64,000 bases of DNA from Aldehydirespirator sp965204415 (GCA_965204415.1 CBDBEL010000002.1:310001-374000), one strand, 5' to 3'; counted from the stretch's first letter, positions 43,432 to 55,802 are shown. The notes: a model not told the origin generated them from the sequence alone. A program made the numbers and translations.

Positions 43432-43475
43432 GCCCTCGCGGCCGCGGCCGATCCGTGCCGCCGTATCCTGCGGCG

Positions 43476-44273
43476 GTGCTGCTAACTATCGACGTCGGCA
43501 ACACTCAGACCGTCGTCGGCGTGTACGACCCCAGCGCCGTTCATGGCTCAGGCGCCGCTGACGGGCTCGTCGACCACTGGAGGCTCTCGACCGATTCCGA
43601 GCGCACCGCCGACGAGCTCGGCGTGGCGATCCGGTCGCTTCTCGGCACGGTCGGGCTCGACTTCGACACCGACGTCAAGGGAGTGTCGATCTGCTCGGGC
43701 GTTCCCCGCCTGCTCGCAGGCCTGCGAGAGATGGTGCGCCGCCAGCTCGGCTTCCATCCGGTGGTGGTCGGGCCGGGAACCAAGACCGGCATGCCCATCC
43801 ACTACGACAACCCCAAGGAGGTGGGCGCCGACCGGATCGCCAACGCGGTGGCCGCCTACGACCTCTATGGCGGGCCCACCGTGGTGGTGGACTTCGGCAC
43901 CGGCAACAACTTCGACGTGATTTCCGCTGACGGCGCCTTCCTGGGCGGGGCCATCGCGCCGGGCATCGAGATCAGCCTCGACGCGCTGTTCGGACGGGCG
44001 GCGGCCCTGGGCGCAGTCGAGCTGGTCGAGCCCCGCAGCGTGATCGGCAAGACCACCGTGGAGTCCATCCAGTCCGGTGCCCTCTACGGCTTCACGGGCA
44101 TGATCGACGGCATGAACGCCCGCTTCCTGGCCGAGCTCGGCGAGGCGAACGTCGTCGCCACCGGGGGACTCGCCCATGTCATAGCCCCGATCTCGGAGAC
44201 GATCGAGCATGTCGAGCCGTTCCTGACCCTTCACGGGCTGCGCATCGTCTACGAGCGCAACCAGGACCGATGA
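43476..44273 (+). CDS. coaX: Type III pantothenate kinase
   Basis: 265 residues. 'LLTIDVGNTQTVVGVYD' (phosphate motif), 'PKEVGADRIANAVAAYDLYG', 'VVVDFGTGNNFDVISADGAF' and 'GGAIAPGIEISLDALFGRAA' mark CoaX. It phosphorylates pantothenate, the product of the preceding panC. GTG 43476 gives the family's usual N-terminus; GTG 43455 is less likely. The 'GTGNN' motif reads GTGTx in most members, a minor variation. Confidence 0.93.
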   Translation: MLLTIDVGNTQTVVGVYDPSAVHGSGAADGLVDHWRLSTDSERTADELGVAIRSLLGTVGLDFDTDVKGVSICSGVPRLLAGLREMVRRQLGFHPVVVGPGTKTGMPIHYDNPKEVGADRIANAVAAYDLYGGPTVVVDFGTGNNFDVISADGAFLGGAIAPGIEISLDALFGRAAALGAVELVEPRSVIGKTTVESIQSGALYGFTGMIDGMNARFLAELGEANVVATGGLAHVIAPISETIEHVEPFLTLHGLRIVYERNQDR

Positions 44274-44364
44274 GCGACGACACCGTCCGGCGAACTGCCT
44301 GCAGGTCTTCCACCCCTGCGGTGGTCGACTCACAGAGGCTCGCCCGACCGGACACGGCACGCCG

Positions 44365-44368
<4 letters not shown>
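44270..44368 (+). CDS. 32-residue ORF in the coaX-lysS junction
   Basis: This ORF (MSDDTVRRTACRSSTPAVVD...) starts in an ATGA overlap with the coaX stop and ends in an ATGA overlap with lysS. Its start 'CCGATGAGCGACGACACC' is identical to the lysS start, 95 bases downstream. Length and offset equal those of the ORF at 15109. No domain is recognised. Confidence 0.4.
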
Positions 44369-45824
<1,456 letters not shown>

Positions 45825-45828
<4 letters not shown>

Positions 45829-46817
45829 CCGGCGAGGGCGGGGGTCTCGGTCAGCCGGTCGGCGGCCAGGCGCAGCACCGAGGTCGCGGGGGTGTCGGGC
45901 AGGGTCGTGAGCGCGGCTTGGGCCTTGTCGGCCCACATGCGGGCGGTGCCGCGGGCCTCGTCCACGCCGGTGGTGGACCGCACCAGCTCCGCGGCCCGGT
46001 CGCGGGCCGCCGCGTCGATGGGCTGACCGAGCAGGGAGCGCAACTCGTCGCCGGCGACCGGATCGGCCAGGGCCCGTATCACCGGCAGCGTGTAGGTGCC
46101 CTCGGCCAGGTCGTTGCCGGCGGGCTTGCCCAGCTGCGACTCGGTCGCGACCAGGTCCAGGATGTCGTCGACGATCTGGAAGGCCATGCCGTAGGCGAAG
46201 CCGAACTCTCCCAGGGCTTGAGTGATCGCCCGGGGCACCTCACCCACGGTGGCTCCGATCCGGCACGAGATCGACAGCAGCGCCGCGGTCTTGCCCGACA
46301 CGGCTCGCTCGTAGCGCTGCTCGCTGCGTTCGGTGTCGTAGGCGTTCTCGAGTTCGATTATCTGGCCCTCGCAGAGCTGCGTGATGGCTTCGGCCAGCAG
46401 TACCGCCACGTCGGCGCCCAGAGAGGCTGCTAGGGCCGAGGCCCGCCCCAGCAGGTAGTCGCCGGCCAGGATGGCTCTCAGGTTGCCCCACTGGGCGTTG
46501 ACGCTGGGCACCGAGCGGCGGGTGGTGGCGTCGTCCATCACATCGTCGTGGTACAGGGAGCCGATGTGGACCAGCTCCACCGAGGCACCGCCCTTCACGG
46601 CGGCCTCCGACGAGTTCTCCGGCGCGGGGTCGCACACCAGCGACGAAGCGAGGCAGAAGCCGGGCCGCACCAGCTTGCCGCCGACCGCGATCAGGTGGCG
46701 GGCGAGCTCGGTGACGAAGTCGTCGGCGGCCGCCGCGGCCGCCAGGAGCTCATCCTCCACGCGCCGCAGGTCGTGCTCAAGGCACGGCAGCACGGCGAAG
46801 GGCGAGGTGGCGGCCAC
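45825..46817 (-). CDS. Polyprenyl diphosphate synthase
   Basis: 330 residues. First Asp-rich motif 'LYHDDVMDDATTRR' and second 'FQIVDDILDLVATESQLGKP', with 'GGKLVRPGFCLASSL' near the start. It elongates isoprenoid diphosphates, probably for the menaquinone side chain. Product length cannot be read from sequence. Its stop overlaps that of lysS by three bases. GTG start. Confidence 0.92.
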
Positions 46818-46853
46818 GCTGCGAGGGTAATGGGGCGCCGTAGCACCGTGCGC

Positions 46854-46954
46854 CTAGTGCTGTATCTCCGAAATGGCTGGGGCTGCGCAGGAGGTCGAAG
46901 CCCACTTCCGCAGCGGATCCAGGTGCCCCGTCCAAATCCGTGACAGACCACTAG
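46854..46954 (+). repeat. Repeat B, copy 1 (MITE-like)
   Basis: 101 bases from 'CTAGTGCTGT' to 'ACAGACCACTAG', with inverted ends. It contains 'GGTCGAAGCCCACTTCCG' and 'GATCCAGGTGCCCCG'. It lies upstream of clpC in the same orientation as the copy that follows clpC. Confidence 0.8.
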
Positions 46955-46985
46955 TATCCCGCCCTTGGCCGGTCCGGCAGTGTCC

Positions 46986-47044
46986 CATGTCACACCGCAG
47001 GCTGGGGCCACGACACCGCTCATGTCACACCGCCGGGTTACACT
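46986..47044 (+). promoter_or_regulatory. clpC promoter region with a repeated 13-mer
   Basis: 'CATGTCACACCGC' occurs at 46986-46998 and at 47021-47033. A TACACT hexamer (47039-47044) may be the -10. The gene has a good ribosome-binding site 'GGGAGG' before ATG 47086. The repeated 13-mers, 35 bases apart, could be regulator sites; they do not resemble the known ClgR or CtsR motifs I would recognise. Confidence 0.4.
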
Positions 47045-47085
47045 GACCGCCATGAGGCAGCGTGGGCGGCCGGGAGGTGTGAGCG

Positions 47086-49610
<2,525 letters not shown>

Positions 49611-49614
<4 letters not shown>

Positions 49615-49711
49615 TGCTGCGTCCACGAAACGACTAGGGCGGCGTAGCAGGTCGAAGCCCACCTCTGCGGCTGATCCAGGTGCCCCGACCAAATCCGCGA
49701 CACACTTCTAG
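49611..49711 (+). repeat. Repeat B, copy 2 (MITE-like)
   Basis: 101 bases from 'CTAGTGCTGCGTCC' to 'ACACACTTCTAG', with 'GTAGCAGGTCGAAGCCCACC' and 'GATCCAGGTGCCCCGACC' inside. It provides the stop codon of clpC. Together with copy 1 it brackets clpC in direct orientation. Confidence 0.8.
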
Positions 49712-49805
49712 CTCCCGTTCGGGGCTGCCTCCGAGCGAGGGCTGCGGGCTGGGGCCGTGTTGTTTCTCGGTCCCGGACGCTGATGCGCTGGGTGGCGGGG
49801 GAGTG

Positions 49806-51347
49806 ATGAAGCCACGGATCGGCCGGATCGCGGCTGGGTGCCGGATGGTGCTGCTGGTCGCGGCGCTGACCGTGCTTGCCGCCGCCTGCCGGGTGGACAC
49901 CGCGGTGGAGGTGAAGGTCGACGACGACGGCTCGGGCGCGGTGACCGTGGTGCTCACCGCCGACGCCGACGCGGTCGCCCGCGTGCCCGAGCTGGCCGGG
50001 GGGCTGCGCCTGGACGACGTGCGCGACGCCGGCTGGGCCGTGGACGGCCCGATCTCCCGCAGCGATGGGGGTGTCGAGGTTCGGGCGGTCAAGGATTTCG
50101 AGTCCGCGTCACAGCTTCCCGCAGTGCTCGCGGAGATCGCCGGACAGGACGTGATCTTCTCGGAGGTCGTCCTCGAGCAGACCCGCTCCTTCGCCGAGAG
50201 CGCCTACCGGTTCGACGTCGTCATCGACCCCACGCCCCCGATCGAGGCCTTCAGCGACGGCGCCCTGGCAGACATCTTCGACGGCCAGCCCTTCGGGCGG
50301 CCGCTGGAGGACCTGATCGCCGAGGCGGGCCGGCCCCAGGACTCCTTGGGTCTGCGGTTCTCGGTGACGCTGCTCGACTCCGGCGAGGCTCTCGCCTCCT
50401 CCACCCGCGATGCGGCGCAGGAGGAACCGCCGGTGCTGGCAGAGCCCGAGATCGAGGGCTCCACGGCCACATGGCGGTTCTCGTACGGAGACCCCCGGGT
50501 GAGGATCGGTGCCTCCAACACGGTGAGAGACACGCTTGCGCCGCTGTGGCTCAACATCGCCCGGGCCGCGGCCCTCGGCTTCGGCGTGGTGGTGCTGGGC
50601 CTGGCGGTGGCCTGGGTGGTGACTCTGGTCCGGACTCCCAAGGGCAGGGGCCGGAGGGCCACCCGCCGGCGCCAGCAGCGGGCCGCGGCCCGCGAGGCGG
50701 AGGCCAGCCGACCCCGCAAGCGGCTGCTGCGCCTGCTGGTGGTGGACGTGCACGGCGTGATCGTGCGGCCCACCCTCCCGCTGGAGGGCTTGCTATTGCC
50801 CGTGATCCTGGCTGAGAACCCGGACGTGGACGCAGAACTGGTGCGTGACCGGCACCGCAAGCTCGTGCTGGGCCGGCTGACTGCGGAGGAGTTCTGGAGC
50901 GATCTGGGCCTGGGTCCGATCGGGCGCGAGGTCGAGACCCGGTACCTGTCGTCGTTCAGGCTGGTGCCGGGCCTGCACCCGTTCCTCGACCGGGTCGAGG
51001 GCCGGGGCCTGCCGGTCGCGGCCGTCGGCAATCAGCCGCGGGAGTGGGGGATGCGACTCAGGCGCATGGCGCAGCTCGAGGACTCGGTGTCGTCATGGCT
51101 GGTGAGCGGCGAGGTGGGCGCTGCGCTCCCCGAACGGCCTCTCTTCGAGGCAACCCGCCGGGTGATGTCGGTCGACCTCTACGACTGCCTGTACCTGTCG
51201 AGCGTCCCGGAGTTCCTGGACGCCGCGGCCGACATGGGAATGGCCACCGGATACTTCGCGGCCAGTCCCGAAGACGTGCAGGAGACCGAGCACCCGCTGA
51301 TCCGGGGGTTCGACGACATCCTGCGAGGCCGCTCCACCGCCCCCTGA
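49806..51347 (+). CDS. Membrane protein: lipoprotein-like outer domain, helix, degenerate HAD domain
   Basis: 513 residues. N-terminal signal with a lipobox-like 'TVLAAAC' (Cys28), an outer domain resembling LppM-type actinobacterial lipoproteins ('VEVKVDDDGSGAVTVVLTAD'), a membrane helix at about 245-270 and a basic stretch. The C-terminal part looks like HAD phosphatases, but motif I reads 'VVDVHGVIVRP' (second Asp to His), the motif III Lys is missing ('GAALPERPLFEA'), and the acidic pair is 'LSS'. Catalysis is doubtful. GTG 49803 is an alternative start. It lies downstream of clpC beyond repeat B, in its own unit. Confidence 0.65.
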   Translation: MKPRIGRIAAGCRMVLLVAALTVLAAACRVDTAVEVKVDDDGSGAVTVVLTADADAVARVPELAGGLRLDDVRDAGWAVDGPISRSDGGVEVRAVKDFESASQLPAVLAEIAGQDVIFSEVVLEQTRSFAESAYRFDVVIDPTPPIEAFSDGALADIFDGQPFGRPLEDLIAEAGRPQDSLGLRFSVTLLDSGEALASSTRDAAQEEPPVLAEPEIEGSTATWRFSYGDPRVRIGASNTVRDTLAPLWLNIARAAALGFGVVVLGLAVAWVVTLVRTPKGRGRRATRRRQQRAAAREAEASRPRKRLLRLLVVDVHGVIVRPTLPLEGLLLPVILAENPDVDAELVRDRHRKLVLGRLTAEEFWSDLGLGPIGREVETRYLSSFRLVPGLHPFLDRVEGRGLPVAAVGNQPREWGMRLRRMAQLEDSVSSWLVSGEVGAALPERPLFEATRRVMSVDLYDCLYLSSVPEFLDAAADMGMATGYFAASPEDVQETEHPLIRGFDDILRGRSTAP

Positions 51348-51405
51348 CTCCGACCGCGATTCTGGCACTTGGTAGACGGTTGCCCGATCGACGGCTGTAT
51401 GGTCA

Positions 51406-51461
51406 CGCCAACGTTGGCGCAATTACACCCTCAGAAATATCAATTACACCTTCAGGAATAT
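51406..51461 (+). promoter_or_regulatory. LacI-type operator candidate and 21-bp tandem repeats
   Basis: 'CGCCAACGTTGGCG' (51406-51419) is a perfect palindrome with the central CG typical of LacI-family operators. Directly after it, two 21-base units ('CAATTACACCCTCAG...' and 'CAATTACACCTTCAG...') stand in tandem at 51420-51440 and 51441-51461, two helical turns apart. The region is AT-rich and precedes two LacI-type genes, so autoregulation is likely. Confidence 0.55.
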
Positions 51462-51594
51462 CGCGGAGTATTCGAGCGGTGTGCGCACATGGGAGTTAGG
51501 TGGACTGGTGATAGCCGGAAGAGACTTGTCGAGGGGGCCTGATGACGGCGGCTGACGGGGACTCGATGACGCCCGCCGGGCCAGCTGGGCAGCC

Positions 51595-52452
51595 GTGAAC
51601 GGGCCTGGATTCAGCAATACCCCGACCAGCGAGCCGGCGGCCGGCGCTGGGGTCGTCGGGCTGGTCGGCCGCGACCTGAACGCCCCGGTGTTCGCTGCGC
51701 TGGCCGAGGGTCTCCGGCACGGCATCGGCGAGGACCGCCGAATCGTGCTGTTGGCGAGCTCGCACGGCGACAGCGGGCGACTGGGCGAAGTGCTGGAGTC
51801 GTTCTGGTCGCTGCCGGCGGCGGGCGTTGTCGTCCTTGGGGCCGTGGACCGGCCCGACGAAGTGGCACGCTTCGCCGATCGTGGCCTGCCGGTGGTGGTG
51901 GTCGGAGACTGCGTCCAAACGCCCAATGTGGCCTGTGTGGGCTTCGATCTCGAGATGGTGGCCCGAGTGTCGGTTGACTACCTGGCCGGATCGGGGATGC
52001 GCCGGATCGGGATGATCGGTCCCCCGAAGGGGTCGCCGGGCACTAGCCCCACCGAGCGCGGCTTCTTCATGGCGGTTGAAGCCGCCGGCGTCGGGGGCGC
52101 CATCGTGCGGGCGGAAGCGACCATCGAGGGGGGTGGGGCCGCCCTGCGCGATCTCATTGAGGGATTCCGCGGTGTGGACAGCGTATTGGCTCACAATGAC
52201 CTCATGGCTACCGGAGTCATCCGCGAGGCCGCAGACCTTGGTATCCGGGTTCCCAGCCAGATCGCAGTGATCAGCGCCGACGACTCGGCGCTCGGCGCGC
52301 TGGTGGCCCCAGCACTGACTGCTGTGCGTCCCATTCGCGGCCGGCTCGTCGAGGCCGTGGCCACGGCCCTGGGCCGGCTGATGGATGAGCCGGGCCTGAG
52401 CCCCGAGCCCCTGGCCGTGCCCGTCGAGCTCGTAGTGCGCGAGTCGGCCTGA
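51595..52452 (+). CDS. LacI-type sensor domain without DNA-binding domain
   Basis: 285 residues of the periplasmic-binding-protein-like sensor fold used by LacI regulators: 'GVVGLVGRDLNAPVFAALAE', 'VDYLAGSGMRRIGMIGP', 'DSVLAHNDLMATGVIREAAD' and 'VPSQIAVISADDSALGALVA'. No helix-turn-helix precedes it; an in-frame TGA lies at 51553 and no HTH is visible upstream. It is paralogous along its length to the next gene, which has the HTH. It may bind a ligand or form heterodimers. GTG start; no secretion signal. Confidence 0.75.
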   Translation: MNGPGFSNTPTSEPAAGAGVVGLVGRDLNAPVFAALAEGLRHGIGEDRRIVLLASSHGDSGRLGEVLESFWSLPAAGVVVLGAVDRPDEVARFADRGLPVVVVGDCVQTPNVACVGFDLEMVARVSVDYLAGSGMRRIGMIGPPKGSPGTSPTERGFFMAVEAAGVGGAIVRAEATIEGGGAALRDLIEGFRGVDSVLAHNDLMATGVIREAADLGIRVPSQIAVISADDSALGALVAPALTAVRPIRGRLVEAVATALGRLMDEPGLSPEPLAVPVELVVRESA

Positions 52453-52497
52453 GCGGGGCGCGCCCCTGCCCGTCCCGTCGCGCCGCAGGCTTGTCTC

Positions 52498-52524
52498 TTG
52501 ACCATCGGAGATATTGCGTACTAT
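52498..52524 (+). promoter_or_regulatory. Promoter candidate for the LacI-family gene
   Basis: TTGACC (52498-52503) and TACTAT (52519-52524) are spaced by 15 bases within an AT-rich stretch, about 70 bases before the start codon. It is the only promoter-like pair between the two LacI-type genes. Confidence 0.4.
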
Positions 52525-52591
52525 TGACAACTATGTATGGAAGAGGCCCAGCAGGCGAGCTAAGGCTGCTTGTCCGGCCTCGGGGTAGCAA

Positions 52592-53638
52592 ATGCGTGAC
52601 GTCGAGCTAGGCCCTGCTGAAGGTGAGGCCGCTGGGTCCGGCAGCTCCGGCAAGGCGGCGACGCTTCACGACGTCGCTCGCATGGTCGGGGTGGCGCCCC
52701 GCACGGTGTCGAGGGTCGTGAACGACGAGGGGGGCTACTCGGAGGCCACCCGCCAGCGGATCCTCGACGCCATCGAGGAGCTGCGCTACCGGCCCAATCT
52801 GCTGGCCCGCGGCCTGATCACACGTCGAAGCGGCACCGTCGGGCTGGTCGTCAGAGACTTGAGAGACCCGCTGCTTCTGATGTTGGCCGCCCACGCCCAG
52901 GACAGCTTCCGCACGCAGGGGCGCAGCATGTTCTTCGCCAGTTCCGACGGTGACGCCGGCCGCCAGAACGAGGTGCTCCATTCGCTGTGGTCTCATGCGG
53001 TGGACGGCGTGGTCGTGGTTCCTGTGGCTGGTGCGCCCCACCAGTTGGGCGACTACAGCCGCCGCGGTGTGCCCATCGTGGCGGTCGGACGTCTCGTTGA
53101 TGCGAAGAACGTGGCCTGCGTGATGTTCGATCTCGAGCCAGGCGTCCAACTCGGAGTCCAGCATCTGCTGGATGCCGGCCGACGCCGCATCGGGATCATC
53201 GCACCGGCTGGCGCATCCGATGCCCTGTGGTCGGGCGAGGAGTGCTTGAGCGGTGCGATGGCCGCGGCCTCGGACGCCCGGGCTGCTCTCGTGCGGGTGC
53301 CGCCGACCGTCGACGGGGGTGCGGCTGCACTCGGGGAACTGCTCGAGTGCAGGCCCGACCTCGACGGGTTGCTGGCCTGCAACGACTTCGTGGCCATCGG
53401 TGCCATCAGCGCGGCCCGGGCCCGCGGCAGGCGCGTCCCCGACGACGTCGCCGTAGTCGGCTTCGGCGACATCGAGTCCGGCACGCTCGTGATTCCGGCG
53501 CTCACAACCGTCCGCCTCGATGTGAGCCTTCTCGCACAAGCGGCAACCGCCCTTCTGCATCGGCTCATCGACCGGCCCGGCGAGCAGCACGACCCGGTGG
53601 TCCTCCCCGTCGAGTTGGTGGTGCGGAGCTCCGCCTAG
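52592..53638 (+). CDS. LacI-family transcriptional regulator
   Basis: 348 residues. A 22-residue polar leader, then the HTH 'ATLHDVARMVGVAPRTVSRV' and hinge 'EELRYRPNLLARGLITRRSG', followed by the sensor domain ('GTVGLVVRDLRDPLLLMLAA', 'ACVMFDLEPGVQLGVQHLLD', 'VPDDVAVVGFGDIESGTLVI'). It should repress or activate genes in response to a sugar or similar ligand. It is the full-length relative of the preceding gene. Its TAG stop is the start of repeat A copy 5. Confidence 0.92.
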   Translation: MRDVELGPAEGEAAGSGSSGKAATLHDVARMVGVAPRTVSRVVNDEGGYSEATRQRILDAIEELRYRPNLLARGLITRRSGTVGLVVRDLRDPLLLMLAAHAQDSFRTQGRSMFFASSDGDAGRQNEVLHSLWSHAVDGVVVVPVAGAPHQLGDYSRRGVPIVAVGRLVDAKNVACVMFDLEPGVQLGVQHLLDAGRRRIGIIAPAGASDALWSGEECLSGAMAAASDARAALVRVPPTVDGGAAALGELLECRPDLDGLLACNDFVAIGAISAARARGRRVPDDVAVVGFGDIESGTLVIPALTTVRLDVSLLAQAATALLHRLIDRPGEQHDPVVLPVELVVRSSA

Positions 53639-53764
53639 AGGCCGAGCGGATAGGCACGCGATCCGGTCCATACGGAGCGAGGCCGTGGCCCGAGCGGCCC
53701 GTGAGCGAAGCGAACAAGAGCGGGAATGACACAGCCTCCTCGCGGCCGGCTCTCACCTATCCGC
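53636..53764 (+). repeat. Dispersed repeat A, copy 5 (complete)
   Basis: 129 bases. Left end 'TAGAGGCCGAGCGGATAGG' (its TAG is the stop of the LacI gene), core 'GAGCGAGGCCGTGGCCCGAG', then 'GCGAACAAGAGCGGGAATGA', right end 'CTCACCTATCCGC'. The termini GCGGATAGG and CCTATCCGC are perfect 9-bp inverted repeats. Confidence 0.85.
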
Positions 53765-53791
53765 GGGGCTCCGCTTAACCCGGGCGTGGCG

Positions 53792-54583
53792 CTACCGGCC
53801 CGTCCCGGCTCCGCCGCCGTCGGTGGCGGTGTCGGTGAAGCGCTCGCGCCCGTGGCCGTGCTGCTCGCCGCCGTCTACGGTGAGGCACTCGCCGGTGACC
53901 GCCTCGGCCTCGAGGAGGTATCGCACCGCCCGACCGGCCTCCGCGCCGCCGGCCCAGCGGCCGAGCAGCGTGCGGCGCCGCAGCCGCTCAACCTGGTCTG
54001 CTCCGAACCTGGCGGGTTCGATGGTCGGTCCGAGCGCGACCGCGTTGCAGCGCACGGTCGGTGCCAGCTCCACCGCCACCTGGCGGGTCAGGGCCAGCAG
54101 TGCGGCCTTGGCCACGCTGTGGGCGGCCCGTCCGGGCCACGGCTGCCAGGCCGACAGGTCGACGATGTTCACCACCGCTCCGCCGCCTCGCTCCAGCATG
54201 GAGGGCGCGACGGCGTTGGTGAGATGGAACGGCCCGTGCAGCACCACATCGAGGGTCCGGTACCAGGTCGCGGTGTCGCCGGTGGGGAACTCGTCGCGGG
54301 CGAACCACGACGCGCTGTTGACCAGGGCATCGACTGGTCCGAGGCGGTCGGTGACTTCCTCGGCGAGCCTGGCGGCCTCCGCGGGCTGGGCCAGGTCGGC
54401 TTGGAAGGCGTCGGCGGCGACACCGCAGTCCTGTAGTTCCCCGACGGTCCTGGCCGCCTGCTCGGCGGACTGGTGGTAGGCGATCGCGACCCTGGCACCG
54501 GCGGACGCCAGCGCGAGCGCGATGGCCCGGCCGACGCGGTGAGCGCCGCCGGTCACCAGCGCGACCCGTCCCGGGAGCTCCAT
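53792..54583 (-). CDS. SDR family oxidoreductase, pteridine reductase-like, with catalytic Tyr replaced
   Basis: 263 residues. Rossmann start 'VALVTGGAHRVGRAIALALA', 'DALVNSASWFARDEF' and 'AVVNIVDLSAWQPWPG' identify a short-chain dehydrogenase near the FolM/pteridine reductase group. The active-site YxxxK reads 'AAHSVAKAAL': His stands at the Tyr position while the Lys is kept. The motif 'GECLTVDGGEQHG' is near the C-terminus. Substrate unknown. It is transcribed alone, between repeats A and B. Confidence 0.82.
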   Translation of the reverse strand: MELPGRVALVTGGAHRVGRAIALALASAGARVAIAYHQSAEQAARTVGELQDCGVAADAFQADLAQPAEAARLAEEVTDRLGPVDALVNSASWFARDEFPTGDTATWYRTLDVVLHGPFHLTNAVAPSMLERGGGAVVNIVDLSAWQPWPGRAAHSVAKAALLALTRQVAVELAPTVRCNAVALGPTIEPARFGADQVERLRRRTLLGRWAGGAEAGRAVRYLLEAEAVTGECLTVDGGEQHGHGRERFTDTATDGGGAGTGR

Positions 54584-54615
54584 CCGCTACAGCATGGCAG
54601 AGGGTCTGCGGCGCC

Positions 54616-54806
54616 CTAGCGTCGGCGTCGTCGAATGGCTGAGGCAGCGTGGAGGGCCCAAACCCTCGCTTTGCATCACTGCGAGCACCCCAATCCATTT
54701 CGCGGCGCTCTAGTGTCGGCGTCTACAAAATGACTAGGACGGCGTAGCAGGTCGAAGCCCACCTCTGCGGCTGATCCAGGGACCCCGACCACATCGGCGA
54801 CACTAG
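54616..54806 (+). repeat. Repeat B, two adjacent copies (copies 3 and 4)
   Basis: Copy 4 (54710-54806) runs from 'CTAGTGTCGGCGTC' to 'GGCGACACTAG', with good inverted ends and the internal 'GTAGCAGGTCGAAGCCCACC'. Copy 3 (54616-54713) is a diverged relative: 'CTAGCGTCGGCGTCGTCGAA' to 'GCGGCGCTCTAG'. They share the CTAG at their junction. They lie between the SDR and LLM genes, directly before the LLM start. Confidence 0.7.
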
Positions 54807-54816
54807 TGTCGGCGTC

Positions 54817-55794
54817 GTGGTTCAGCTGGCCTGCATGGTGATGCCCGAAGGGCCGGTCGAGGCGGTGGTGCGCGCTGCGGTGGCGGCCGAGGAGCTCGGC
54901 TGCAGCCGGGTGTGGGTCCCCGACGAGGGCCTGGCGGCCCGTGAGTGCTGGGTGACCCTGGGTGTGGTGGCCGCGGCCACGAGTTCGGTCGAGGTGGGCA
55001 CCGGCATCACCAACGCCTACACCCGTCATCCGGGGATGACCGCCGCCGCGGTCGCCACCCTCGACGAGGCGTCGGGCGGGCGGGCCGCGCTGGGGATCGG
55101 CGCGGGCGGGGCCCTGACGCTCACGGCGCTGGACATCGAGCGGCGTGCGCCGATCACCGCCATGCGCGAGCTGGTGACGGCCAGCCGGGCGCTGTGGTCC
55201 GGCGAGACCGTCGACGGCGACGGCGTGGCCGGCGGGTTCCGGCGGGCCCGCCTCGACTTCGGCCGGCCCGACATTCCGATCTGGGTGGCCGGGCGGGGGC
55301 CGCGGGTCATGCGCCTGGCCGGGGAACTGGCCGACGGCTTCATACTGTCGTTCGTCCACAAGGAGCTCATCGGCGACCATGTGGCCGCCATCCGGAGCGC
55401 CGCCGACGAGCACGGCCGACCTCACCCCAGGCTGTGCTACATGACCATCCTGGCCACGACCGAGGTGGCCCGCCAGGCCGCCCGGGCCAGCCTCACCTTC
55501 CGGCTGGTCGATTCGCCCGACACGGTGAAGGCCCGTATCGGGCTCGACCCCGCGACCGAGGCGGCCATCCGCCGAGGCCTGGCCGACGGCGGGCCCGCGG
55601 CTGCGGCCCATCTAGTGCGCGACGACTGGGTCGATGCCTTCGTGATCTCCGGGACGGTGGCGGAATGCCGCGCCGAGCTGAACGCCCTCGTGAGGGCGCA
55701 CAAGATCGACGAGTTCCAGGTCTCGGTCAACGACCTCCACTCGGCGGTCGACGACCTGTCGCTCGCAGCCGAGATCGTCCGCGAGCCTGACTGA
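54817..55794 (+). CDS. F420-type LLM class oxidoreductase (paralogue)
   Basis: 325 residues with 'VVQLACMVMPEGPVEAVVRA', 'ATSSVEVGTGITNAYTRHPG', 'SGGRAALGIGAGGAL' and 'IPIWVAGRGPRVMRLAGELA'. It is similar along its whole length to the LLM protein at 16978, so the two arose by duplication. The GTG lies only 10 bases after repeat B, so the repeat must carry or adjoin its promoter. It is not linked to cofactor genes here. Substrate unknown. Confidence 0.88.
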   Translation: MVQLACMVMPEGPVEAVVRAAVAAEELGCSRVWVPDEGLAARECWVTLGVVAAATSSVEVGTGITNAYTRHPGMTAAAVATLDEASGGRAALGIGAGGALTLTALDIERRAPITAMRELVTASRALWSGETVDGDGVAGGFRRARLDFGRPDIPIWVAGRGPRVMRLAGELADGFILSFVHKELIGDHVAAIRSAADEHGRPHPRLCYMTILATTEVARQAARASLTFRLVDSPDTVKARIGLDPATEAAIRRGLADGGPAAAAHLVRDDWVDAFVISGTVAECRAELNALVRAHKIDEFQVSVNDLHSAVDDLSLAAEIVREPD

Positions 55795-55802
55795 GAGGCC
55801 AC

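Noticed and set aside
49680..49805. A longer N-terminus for the lipoprotein-HAD gene
   Set aside because: It would begin inside repeat B and bury the signal peptide. ATG 49806 directly precedes a signal sequence.
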